From: Arachis hypogaea
Taxonomy: Eukaryota; Streptophyta; Magnoliopsida; Fabales; Fabaceae
NCBI RefSeq assembly: GCF_003086295.3
Contig: NC_092045.1
Coordinates: 25,610,890 to 25,674,889 of the forward strand
Length of the DNA stretch: 64,000 nucleotides
Reading direction: 5' to 3'
Position 1 is the stretch's first letter, and every line of letters begins with the position of its first letter. Of this stretch, positions 1-11,766 are shown in pieces. A program made the position numbers and the translations under genes. The notes beneath the pieces are model-generated. The model was not told the origin of the DNA, made no database searches, and was given only the letters and a program-made list of their open reading frames with translations.

Positions 1-1509
1 ATAATTAAATAATAACAACCTCTTCAAAAAAAAAAAAATTGGTTGTTAGGATTAGATTATATTAGATTTGAATTTGAATAAGTTATTTTTTTTTAAGATA
101 ACATTAGATTAGTTTTTAAATTTGAATTAGTTAGAAAATTAGATATAAATAAGTGAACAAGTTTCAGAAAGAAGAGAATTTTTACGAATCATACACTAAC
201 TCTCTCTAATTTAGTAGTTTTTTTTTTCTACAATGAGTAACTAATTTTTTATTGTTAAAAGTTATGGGCTCTGTTATATTTTTATAAATTAATAATACAA
301 GTGTTTTTTTTTTATTTTGATTCATGTTTCTTTCCACTTTTAAGATTAAGTTTCGTTTTTCATCAATAATGATTATAAGTATCGAGAGATATTTTAATTC
401 TGTCTTAAATTCCGATATTAATATATTATTTCAAGAAATTTAATATCGGAATTAACTTGAAACTCATCTCATAATCTTCACTGATTTTAGAACTAATTCT
501 TGAATATGTGACATTTAATTCACTTAAAAATAGTCTTTGATTATTATATGGCTTAGAATCGAATCTGATTTTAACCTCTTCTCTTGATTGATTGACCAAG
601 ACATTAGCTATTAATTAAGTTTAGAGAAATTAAATTAGCAAAAGATTGAAATTTAATTATAAATGATTTACTATAAAAGATTCTTGGATGAATCAAAATT
701 TTGAAAACAATTATTATTATACCTAAAAGATTTAACATCCGCGAAGCCTTTAACATTTCCTATCTTGATTTCTTTTCAATTCTTTAATCCCTCTCCTAAT
801 TATACCCTACAATCTTAATTGTTAATCTTTTATCCTATTCATTCATGCTTCAAAAGTCAGGAATCAATTCCTCTTATCAAAGTATGATTAATCTAATTAG
901 AGATATAATTAGAAGTTGCTTGCTTTAATATATTAATTCTCGTGAGAACGATATCTACTCACTGAAACATTACTTGATACGATTTGGTGCACTTGCCAAT
1001 AATCCGAGCATATCAATTTTGGCTAATCAGAAACCACACATGTGATAGGTATAAATCCGCTTCCTATGTTAGTTGTTATCAATCGAGACTTTATTTTGTT
1101 CATTTGTCTATGTTTCATCACACCTTTTATCCCATGACAAAAGAGGTAAAGACAAAAGAAAGCGAGAGGAGGAGGGAGGAAAGGGTATGGAGTAAATTAC
1201 ACTCACCATCTCTGGGATTTGTCTTTAAATACAAAGATACACAAAAATAGGATGGAGTTTCTTGGATGAGGGTATAATATTAACTCTACAATCGAAATCT
1301 ATATGATGAGACAAAAATAGACTCGGTAATCTTGTATTACAAGCCAATAATACAAGAAATCAAGCTAAGCAATGTGCTTAGTTTGCTCTCCCTGCTAAGA
1401 TTCGATATTATACAGCTATTTAACTATCAAGAATCGGGTTACTCTACTAGCTAACTGTAAGACGGTGGAATAATTTCTAACATTCCAAGAAAATCGAAAA
1501 TCCAGTAAC
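1..1509. other. AT-rich intergenic DNA downstream of the GT64 gene
   Basis: No convincing coding region is seen here; the short open frames are AT-rich chance frames without family resemblance. The segment holds the 3' flank and presumably the 3' UTR of the minus-strand glycosyltransferase gene (stop at 1510-1512). A near-perfect inverted repeat lies at 405-455. Confidence 0.6.
405..455. repeat. Short inverted repeat (foldback)
   Basis: The left arm around 407-421 and the right arm 440-455 (TTAATATCGGAATTAA) are complementary over about 14 of 15 positions with an AT-rich loop of about 18 nt. It may be a remnant of a miniature transposon or chance structure in AT-rich DNA. No target-site duplication was recognised. 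Confidence 0.45.
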
Positions 1510-2261
1510 TCACCAAAACCAGATGTTGCGGCTATCAACAGCCTTCACTGAAGTAGATACCAAGGGCATCCGCCCATATACAGCAGTAAATCTATTGACA
1601 CATTCTGTTCTTCTTACACTGTGCCCTCCCAAGCTGCTTATCCCGGTGGATCCAATCTCAAATATTTTACCTGTAACAACAGAATCATTTTATGTATATT
1701 GTTGTACTAACATTGTGATTCAAGCCTCTGAAACCAGATATCTATGACTGTATACATAACTTGAGCACTAGGAATTGCTTGACAACAATACGATAATAAT
1801 TTTGACCTTCCCTGTCCTGGACTAATGATTTAAAAAGCATATATGGTGAAACACAATGCAAATTATCAAATTGTTCAAATGATTACTGAAAACAAGTATA
1901 AACAGTTGACATATGTTATGAACAGCAGACCTAGGCAGCAAAACCCCTGGGCGTGTGAATGAAATGACTAGTTATTTCTAGCAATTGATAAGGAACAAGC
2001 ATACATTAGCATTTCTGTATTTATTTCGAAAAAGATTACATTCAATAGATCATTTAATTAGCTACAACCACAATCCAACAAGTGTCACATTTCAATTCAA
2101 GGCAAGCACATAGGAATTTATTTAGATAAAAAGCTAAATAAAGAGGGAGGTGGGACCATGCCATTCTAAACAAAAGCACTCAATTAAAGTTATGCAATCT
2201 GTTTCTGAAGCGCCAATTACCTTGGACCCATATTGGGGGTGCATCAGTGGCATTTGCAACG

Positions 2262-2296
<35 letters not shown>

Positions 2297-4516
2297 ATAT
2301 CAAGTGAACAATTCAGCAAATAAAAAACAAGCTGCAATTACATAGTTGGGAAGGTAAAGTTTTGATATATAGAAAAGCAGCGAGTGATCAGAGATAGTCA
2401 AGAGGAAAACCTATTATGAGTCACATATTCTCTAATTGATGCTGGCATCTCATTCGTGTAGACACTGAAATACTTTTTGTGGAAGAAAGCTGCCTTTGAA
2501 AGTACCATGCTATATGTACCTGTCCACCACACAGACCACCACCCCGCATATCTAAATTTAATGCCACCACTTTCCTGCAAGAACATCAATAACTTGAAAT
2601 ATTAGAATTGAAGATGGAGGTATGCCAAGGACTTAGCCTTGCAAGTTCGCATAATAGTTAATCTACTCTCCGCATTGGCATTCTCTTGAAGGTTGGATCA
2701 ACACATCAAGATATTTAATTCCTCAATCTATATCAAATCATTCAGAACAAGAAACAATGGATTAAAAAATTCAAATCAGGAAGACTTGGCTTTTTTTCCA
2801 AGGTAATTTTATCATATAATTTTTCAGATACTGGAAATTCAAATCTTAGGCACAAAATACGAAGATGAAAAGATATACCAGGGATGGTGAAAAACCAGTT
2901 GATAAAAATAAAAAAACTAAAAGCATACCGATGAATCCAACCAATGTGCCCGAGGTACAAACCCAACCATTGTATCTGGAGCACTTTGCCAAACATCAAA
3001 TGCAAATTCCACTGAAGAGCAAGGAAATATGACATCATCATCAATAGAAAAGACAGCATCTGTCTCCAAATCCTTAATTACTTTAAATCTATTATTCAGA
3101 CTATCTTCCTTGTTGATATCAATCTTCAATTTCACTTGTCGCCTATCTATAGACTTGGACTGTATTGCATGAAGAAGAAATTTTAAAAGATCATCTGAAG
3201 GAGGATCCGGTTCACTCCAAACTATATGTACCGATTCAAGTCGAGGGCAGGATGAATAATGTGCGATGGACTGCTTTAGGAGATCATATCTCTTCCATGT
3301 GTTCATTACAATAGAATATCCTTTTCTGTGGAGCATAAAATGAAATGAGTTTTCTGATTTTATAAGTGAAATACACTCAACATTCTTAGAGAGATTAAAT
3401 CAAACAAAAAAAGATTTCCTTTAGCCACTCTTTTTTCCTGACGAAAAGAAATGAGAAGGAGGAAGACCTGATTTCTTAATTCTTATAGTCTTTATCCAGT
3501 TATTTACCAGGGTACTACACCAGAAAATAAGCAGATTCGACAATTTAATAAAAATGCTAAAATTTACAATTTGGAAGGTGCAATCAACATTCTCAGTTCA
3601 AAGATTGATGTTCAGTCCCGTTGCACTAAACTTGAAGGCATGAATAAGGCTTATAATATAGAATACAGACCACCTAAACCCCAAACAAAGTTTGTTTATT
3701 TCTCTATCCTTCAGCCAGAAGGGTGTGAACTGTTATTACTTATTACTTAGAAAGCCCATCAAGGAGTGATGAATTAAAATTCACAGGCCAAAACAGCTAA
3801 TAATTCTGAAGGTACCTAGTCTTGAACCCCAATGACACTGAATACAATCTAATGAAAAATGCTAACATCGGAAACTCTTATTCATAAATATCAATGACCA
3901 AAATCCCCAAATACCGATAACAAGCCGTCTAAACACTAAAGAACCTTTCTCCTTATCCCCAACTTTCTCTACATGGAAATGAAAAGGCACAAAGAAAAAA
4001 TAAATAAATAAATAAATAAACTAAATATTTTCAGTCAATTATAACTTCACTAAATTCCAAGTTCCAAGGCCAGGTATCAGCTACTAATTCTATTCCATTT
4101 AATCTCCCTCCATGCCAAAACAAGGAAGATTCGAATTAGATTCCAATCTCATCTAGATACTACTATTATTTAATCTTTTTCTTTCCCAATGTTTTACCTC
4201 CAACTTAACTATCACACTCGTCATTATTATTTTCCTTCTCTGAAAATAATAAGGAAACAATGGCAGAAAAACATGACAATGACGATTTGAGAGAGAGAGA
4301 GAGAGTAACTAACCCCGAAGCATGGGAGCGAGGAAGCGAAGGAGGGAAATCAGAGAACACGACGAAGGTGGAAATGGTGGTGGCGAGTACGATGAGCACC
4401 AAAGCAATACAACAGCAGAGGAGGAGGTTGATCCTGGCAGATTTGACGGCGGAAGCCGCCAGCAACCGGAACCTCTGCTCCGGACGCCGCTTCAAGAACC
4501 AGCTCCCTCTCATCAT
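1510..4516 (-). CDS. GMT1: GT64 glycosyltransferase, EPC1/GMT1-like (GIPC mannosyltransferase family), 5 exons
   Basis: This is a complete spliced gene read on the minus strand. Exons: 4516-4314, 3325-2929, 2574-2411, 2291-2221 and 1670-1510. All introns begin GT and end AG, the phases match, and the sum is 996 nt (331 residues plus TGA). Residues 1-30 are basic and 31-55 form a hydrophobic anchor, giving a type II Golgi membrane protein. Residues 69-331 are the GT64 (exostosin C-terminal-like) domain: GYSIVMNTWKR near 70-80, the metal/nucleotide-sugar DDD at 163-165, the Trp-rich GWWSVWWTGTYS near 211-222, CEDIAM near 257, and a C-terminus ending NIWFW. Arabidopsis EPC1/GMT1 has about the same length and acts in glycosylation of inositol phosphorylceramides in the Golgi and in cell adhesion; transfer of that role is inference. 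The start is the first of two adjacent ATGs; 4513 is an equally good start. It is the only intact host gene seen. Confidence 0.88.
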
Positions 4517-4863
4517 TCAATGGAATCGCCGAACCCTACGAATCGACTCGGATCGGTCCGTTTCAGCAACGGCAACTCGGCGACGCGCCACCTTCCATGG
4601 TCGATTAGGTTTGCAGGAGAGGGACGAAGCTCCAAGCACGCGCGGCACGTGCCTTATGGTGGAGCCGTTACAGGGGAGATGTTACGGTGCGGCGTGGATG
4701 CAGGGTAAAATAGGAAAAGTGGAAAAGAATAATGAAGAAAAATAAATGACGGAATGGATGAAGCGAGTTCGGTGTTAGTGTGTTTAAACTTTAATGTGAC
4801 CTTGTTCTGTTCTGTTCTGTCCTGTATATGATTCTTCGCGTTTTTTGATATTTGAGACACACA

Positions 4864-4865
<2 letters not shown>

Positions 4866-4902
<37 letters not shown>
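4866..4902. repeat. (CT)n microsatellite in the GT64 gene 5' region
   Basis: About 18 uninterrupted CT units, preceded by a short AC run (from about 4856). Read on the gene's strand it is a GA tract about 350 bp upstream of the start codon, so it lies in the 5' UTR or proximal promoter. GAGA-like tracts are common in plant core promoters; a regulatory role here is inference. Confidence 0.8.
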
Positions 4903-4906
<4 letters not shown>

Positions 4907-4984
4907 GACGAAAGAGAAAGAAGAGAGTAAGAGACATGGATTCCGTTCTGTTACTTGGGCATGACGCGCCACGTGGTGGCTTCA

Positions 4985-6640
4985 TCCATCGTTCAATTGG
5001 GTCGTAATATTGCAGCTGAAAAACGCGGCTCCCAAGACTTTCACCTATGGTTTTTACGTAAAAGGCTTTTATTTTCTTGAAGTTTATATCGCATTATAAA
5101 ATTTGACAAAAATAATAATAATAATAATAATTTTTTAATAACATTATATGATTAAATTGTTCTAATAGTTTATTAGTATAATAAAAATCAGTTTAAAAAA
5201 AAAGAAGAAACATCTAAAGAAAAAAAATTGGTTACAAAAATAATTTGTTTATTTAACAATATTATGTAAACACTTAAATTAGTCACTAAATTAGTCAATA
5301 TGTATTATATTTCAATTTAAATATATATATTATTTAATTTATTTTAATATATATATATATATAATAATGTATTTTAATATATATTTTATTCAAATATTTA
5401 TTTTAGTAACTAATTTTTTGTGTACATAAAATATAATTATTTTTTAAGGTAAATGACATAAACAAATTAAATAACATCTAATATTACACCAATGTCCTAA
5501 ATAAATTAGCTTATATGCATGTCCTAAAATAAATTTATATAAATCGAATCAGCTAAATTCGATTTTATGTTTTGAAAAATTCAAAGTTTAAATTAGAAAT
5601 AATGTCATTAAAGTATAAGTTTGATACTTAATTTCACAAATTAAATGATAATTTAATTGATGTAATATTTTAATTATTTTTTAAATTACATATTATATAA
5701 ATATAATTGGTTATTATATATTAAAGGTTAATTTATACAGTTGATTCCTATATTTTCACTAAAATTATAAATTAATTTATATACTTTAAAAATTTATAAT
5801 TAAGTCCTTGTACAAAATATAATTTTATAATTAGACACTCAATAATATAACAATTTGAATTTTTAAAAAATTAAATAATTAATTATTTATAAATTATTAT
5901 ATTATATTAAAATTTTATTTTTAAAAAATTATTTTTAATAAAAAAAATTAAATAAAATTTTATAATTATTAAAATTTAATTTAATTATGACGTATTTATT
6001 AAACTTAAATTATTTACCAAAAAAAATTTTGACAAAAAAAATTTAATTGATTTTTATTGTTATTATATTTATTATTACTATTATCATTATCATTATCATA
6101 CTATTATCATTATTATTATTATTACTATTATTATATTATCATTGTTATCAATATTATCATTATTATATTATCATTTTTATATAATTATTTAATATTATTT
6201 TATTATTATTACTATATTATATTATTATTTATTTTTCTTTTCTTTTTGGCCGAAGCCTCAAGGGACCAAGTGAAAGAATGAAATAACTTAGCTTGCATGC
6301 TTATATACATATATAATTCTTAAAGCATGTTTCTTTTGTATATATATAACCAAATGACACCTAACCTTCTATATTGATTAATCATCATCATCAACATCTT
6401 ATCTTTTCTCATGAACCACCGAAACCATAAGCAAACAAGAGCAAACAAGAAAGAAAGCCCGTGAGAGAGGAAAGAATGGTTCCATGGAACCGTGACCTTC
6501 AAACTTTGATTTTTTGCGATCCATTAACTCTAATAAAAAATTTAATTTGATAAAAGTGTTTATATTCTCTTTTTTTACATGTTGGTATTACTTTTGTCTT
6601 ATAGAAATTGCAGTGACGTAGCTCCTCTTTTTTTTTTTGA
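4985..6640. other. AT-rich intergenic DNA with (AAT)n/(TTA)n microsatellites
   Basis: No gene is supported. An (AAT)n tract lies near 5108-5130. A long imperfect TTA/TCA-rich microsatellite runs about 6058-6235; it yields a low-complexity Tyr/Ile/Leu open frame that is not a protein. The segment separates the GT64 gene from repetitive DNA. Confidence 0.6.
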
Positions 6641-7623
6641 GTTCGGCCAATTAAAATTCTAGGAGACACAGGCAATTTTTAATGTTTTTTTCTTTAACAA
6701 CTCGATCAAAAAATTTCTCTAGAATTTTCGTTGATTCTGATTTCATAAAGAGGTAGGGGGTTTATTTTTAAAATTATAAATTTTTAATTCATGAATGCTA
6801 AAAAACTTAATGAGTAATTGCAAATAATTTATGATTGTCTGGACTGGTTGAACGACGAATTTGTGTTAGATTTGTGATTGTAAAAATAATTGAATTTGAT
6901 TAATATGTGTTTGATTTTCTGAATGTTTGAGAATTATCGAAACTGTAGCTGTGAATAAATTATATGTATGCTTTGGTAAAATAATGTATGAATTGAATAC
7001 TGGTTTGGATTGAGATAAGTTAAGGAATGATGGAAGTAAGCGAGCTGTGAGAGTGGTGAAGTCTATTTTAAGGAGAGGTTCTGCCAAGTTCTCATAAAAA
7101 TATACAAAAAAAAGTTATTTTATTTTGAAAACCTGATTTACAAACTTATTTTGAAAAATGACTCTATGTTAGAAAAAGATTTGGTTTACATATTTACTCA
7201 TAATTGAAAAAACAATTTTTATATTAAGAATTTGACTTATTGAAAATAATCTTTGAGAATTGAAAATGGATTTAAAATATTGAATTTGATTTGTTTGAAT
7301 TATCAAAAAGGATTTTTGAGAATTGAAAATGGTTTGGAAGGGACCCTTAAAGGGTGGCAAAGCCCAGATTTTAGAGAAAATGCTGCAGAAATTTTATAAA
7401 ACTCTGAGGCTTATTTAAAGTTTTATCTAAAAGAAAGTTGAGTTTAAAAAACTATATTATTTGTTTTCGATTTGCTAAGAAAAGAATAAATTATGCTATG
7501 ATTTTAAATTGTGAGGAAAAGCATTTTGTTTTGAGATCTTTTATTAAGAAACTGAATTTTTCTTTAATTAAACGTTAAAAAAGTTTGAGTATATGAAAAA
7601 TTAAAGATTTTAATGCTAAGACT

Positions 7624-7990
7624 GAAAGTATACCTATGTGGGGATGTGGAGGTAAGAGTGATTGATTACTTGGTGATGCGGAGGTATGTGTAATTAAGCA
7701 GTGATGCGGAGGTATGTTTAATAGTGTAGGTGATGCGGAGGTGTGTGTATGTAATTGGTAATGTGGAGGCATAATAAAGAGAAAGAGAATGAAAAGTTCT
7801 AATGCGGAAGTTCCCACTTGACTGATAGCCTAAGGTTGCTAATGCGGGAATGTTCACCTAATTGATAGCATATTGCTTAACTGAAAGGGCCTTTGTGCCA
7901 AATTGCTAATGCGGAAGTTCCTGCCTAACTGATAGCCTAAAGTTGCAAATGCAGGAATGTTTGCATAACTAATAGCCTTTTTCTACCGTG
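7624..7990 (+). repeat. Degenerate short direct-repeat array, copy 1
   Basis: Units of the form GATGCGGAGGTATGTG recur about every 40-55 bp (7674-7760). They are followed by units of the form GCTAATGCGGGAATGT then CCTAACTGATAGC (7795-7975). The same two unit types in the same order recur at 10229-10640. Confidence 0.6.
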
Positions 7991-10228
7991 ATGCCAAGAT
8001 ATCCTAACTGACATACCCATAACGATACTTGTGCCTGACTGACACGGTAAAGAAACCATATTCGAATTTATACTTGATAAGTGAAAAGAAAAGATATACC
8101 GAGAGAGATAAAAGCGTGTCGTAAGTCAAAAACCGTATCGATAACGATGAATTTGAACGTCGAGTTAAATTCATCTATGGAATCTTTACTACTAGCTGTT
8201 CTTGATTAAATTAGCTTAGTAGAACATTCTAAGCTTGACCTAAAGTTGAGATACTCTCTGCAGTTAATATCTCAGTTGCCGGTTGTTTAAACCGATACGG
8301 TTTGAAAAACAATAATTTTACGGTTTAGTTATTGAACCGTTTTTTTCCTCTCTTTGAAAATTTGGCCAAAGCTTCAAAGAAACTATCTTCAATCTAAATT
8401 CATGAAGCCACTAGAAAGATTAACTAGAGGAAAAATAAAGAACCGAAACACTTAGCTTAATTAAAATATAACCGAACTTAAACCGAATCGATTTTTTCTT
8501 AACCAAACTACTCTCTCTAGATTAGCCACTTAACCACAATTAACCACTATCTCTCTCTTATCTTCTTGCTGGCTAAACCTCCCCTACACATTAGCCAAGG
8601 GTGTTGAATCATTAGTGAACAATTAATGAAGGAACACATGCATATAAACAAGTATCTTCCCTTGATTATTATCACCGACCCACACCTCTATTCAACCACC
8701 CAATCCTTTATCATCAAGTCATTCTTCATACAAGGCCTTCAAGTATTAAGTGTGAACAAAGAAAAAAGAAATTAGAAGGGAGTTATAGAAAGAAAGGAGT
8801 CCGAGAGTTAGAGAGTGGGAATGAACCAAGGAAAAAGAGAGTTCTTCCAATCTTCACAACCACCTCCACGTGATTCCTCAAGCCTCCAGCCATACCACCT
8901 CATGGGAATGATCAAGCTAAGCAAGGAGAACAAGGATGGTGAACTAAATAAGTTGGCCAAAGCTTGGAGTGAAGCTGACCGAAGGAGGAAGAGGAAGCTA
9001 GAACCGATTTTTTGAGAAAGGGTAAACTCCATCGAGGTAGGGGTTAGATTAGTGTAATTGTATGTTTGTGTTTATGTGAATGATGTTTGTTGATGATGAA
9101 ATGAGTAATTGCTTCTAGCTATGATATTAAATTGTTTTTGATAATGATGAAGATGATTAAGAGATGATGAGAAGCTTAGGAAACCAAAATAGTTAGTTAA
9201 AACCTAAGCCAAATTCTGCCGATATAGTTACTGAAATTAGGCAGCAAAATTGTACGAATTTATGGGCAAAATCTACCCACTCAAAAATCATGTAATAATT
9301 CCCTGGTAATCCTTGATGAGGATAGATCATCCTCTCAAATTTTCAGAATATTCTGATGGGTAGGTTGGAAGATAAAAATGTTTGAAAATAAATGGTTTCT
9401 ACTGAAAAGTCTGTTTTTGAATTAAATCTAGTAGCAACTTCCAACCTACACAACTTTTGATTCTGATGGGTTTTTGGGTTGAAAATAAAGAGAGTTAAAA
9501 GATTGTTATGTGAGTAACATTTTATCCAAATTTTGAGGTAATCCCATTTTTATAGAATTAAATATACAATTTACAAAATGGAAGTTTCACTGTTTTATGG
9601 ACATGCAATTCTATAACTCATTGATAATTTCAGTGACTTGTTTGAGTTACTGGTATTGATCTTAAACTCTAAATTGAGAAAAACTAGTTTTGATAGAACC
9701 TTATGATGTATATTTTGTTTCCTCAAAATTTTAGAATTTTAGAAATTAAGGATTAAAAGTTATAGGCTTTAACATTTTACTGCTCATTAAAGGCTAAACA
9801 GGATTTATGAACTTAGAGCAGTGAATTTCTTGATGAATATCTCCTAAGGCAGAAAAGATTTTGTGATGAAACCAAAACCAAATGAGATATTAGGGTGTCT
9901 ATTTCATTCAGTTCAAATTTCAGAGCCATGGCTATTCTAAAAAATTAGTTATGCACTTTGGAAGTTAACCGGTTCACCGGTTAACCAAATAGAAACCTCT
10001 CAAAGCAGAATAAGCATAACTTTTGTTATGGAAGCAAGAATTCTCTGCAATATAAACTAAATGAAACTTGAGTTTGATACAAATGCGTGGACATAAAGTT
10101 TGCATGAATCTGAGTCTGTTTGTTATATTAATTATTTAATAGAAGACTGGTCGCTAAGAAGGTAATAGGCTAGACAAGTCAGGAAAATGAACAAGAATTT
10201 AAGTTGTCCCTAGGAAGGTTTAAAGTTA

Positions 10229-10640
10229 AAAGGTGATGCGAAGGTATACGTATTAATATGGTAATGCAGAGGTATACTTAATAACATGGTGATGCGGAGG
10301 TATGCGTATTTATAAGGTGATGTGGAGGCATGATGAAAAGAAAGAAAATAAAACCATGAATGGATAATAATTCATGAGAACTGTTTGTTTGAATGGGCCT
10401 TTGTGCCAAAGTGCTAATGCGGGAATGTCCGCCTAACTGATATCATAATGTATGTTGAATGATTCTTGCGCCAATTGGCTAATGCGAAAGTGCCCGCCTA
10501 ACTGATAGCCTGAGATTGCTAATGCAGGAATGTTTGCCTAACTGATAGCACTGTTTCTTACTGTGATGCACATTAAAATGTTATTATGATGAGGCCTAAC
10601 TGACACGGGTAACCGTGATGTCAAGGTGTCTAACTGACAC
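10229..10640 (+). repeat. Degenerate short direct-repeat array, copy 2
   Basis: The same two unit types as in the 7.6-kb array occur here: three GGTGATGCGGAGGTATGCG-like units followed by GCTAATGCGGGAATGT and CCTAACTGATAGC units. An ACTGACACGG-type unit follows at 10590-10640. It supports a partial duplication or two copies of one repeat family. Confidence 0.6.
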
Positions 10641-11766
10641 AGTAAAGGAACCATATTTGGGGTTTACTCCGAGTAACGTCGGGTTGCGGGTAGACAACCG
10701 ACGCATGAGCTCATGGCCTGCGCTAGGAACAGGCATGCATCACAAATTGTTTGTGCATTTGATTGTGATTGCTTACTGTTCATTCTTTCTGCTACATGCT
10801 ATCTGCTTCTTGTTAATTTTCTATTCTCTGATTCTTGCTTGTGTTTTAAAGTTGGAAAATCACAAATTCCCCAAAGCTTGGATTAAGATAATAAAATTAG
10901 GAACAACAATAGCCATAGAGAATAGCGTAAGGAGCAGCATTAACCCCAACTGAAGATGCCAAGATAGAGTTATGTCTCGATACGAAAGTAGCTGAGGGAT
11001 TTAACAAGAGAGTTATTATGATAGAGCCAGAACCCTAGGTTTCACGAGAGAGACGTTTTTCACGGTGTCGCCTTACTGGGAACCATATAGGTTCTCATCC
11101 CTTCCTTTTTCTTTTCCCCTAGATGGAGGATTTTGACTTGTCTGCCACCACTGACGTTCTATTCAAAGAGGTACCAGAGGATCTTGTGTTTTCTGACCCT
11201 ACAGAAGATGCTCGAGACTAGTCCTGAGATGATATTCCACAGACCTGCACCTCAGCGGTGGTGTGATATATGACAGATGGTCTTTGTTTTCTTAGAATCT
11301 TCTTTCCCTCACTTTTATAGCTTTTCGAGGGATAGAGTTTGTTATTTACTTCTGTTAACCAAATACCAGTTTAGGGATTTTCTATATGAACCAGATACTC
11401 TAGAAAGTTGTCAGTTGTATATAAGTTTATATGTATATCTATATATAGCTAAGCATGTCTACTTTGTAAGAACTAACTTAAGATGTATATATGTATGAAA
11501 GTTTTTCTGTATTCTTGTTGCCATTTGATTTTTTTGCTGTTAGTTTGGTGTTTATTTTATATTTTATATCTTTGAAGATTGCTAATAGGTTTGTTAAGAA
11601 AGACATGATAAAAATAAGCTAACATACGCGATTCTGTTAGTACGAAAGGCTCATATGTAGTAAGTATCGTCGAGTCTAGAGTTTTATAGAATTACTGGAA
11701 AGTGACACCTGATGACTAGTAGTGATCCGGACCTGTCAGAAATCGGGTCGTTACAACGATGATGGT

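Larger units (their letters stand above)
6641..11761. repeat. Unclassified repetitive region, probably an old retroelement remnant
   Basis: There is no intact coding region and no domain that I can name. Two arrays of related short units (7624-7990 and 10229-10640) lie in the same orientation about 2.6 kb apart, so part of the segment looks duplicated. The right edge near 11740-11757 ends in GGGTCGTTACA, which resembles a plant LTR terminus (its reverse reads TGTAACGACCC). I did not find the partner end, so the element class is unresolved. Confidence 0.4.

Noticed and set aside
984..1250. 88-codon frame in the left flank
   Set aside because: No family resemblance, low-complexity end, and no splice or promoter context.
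4260..4866. Plus-strand frames over the GT64 5' region (up to 161 codons)
   Set aside because: They are antisense to exon 1, whose splice sites and protein match are clear.
6057..6281. 74-codon Tyr/Ile/Leu-rich frame
   Set aside because: Pure translation of a TTA/TCA microsatellite.
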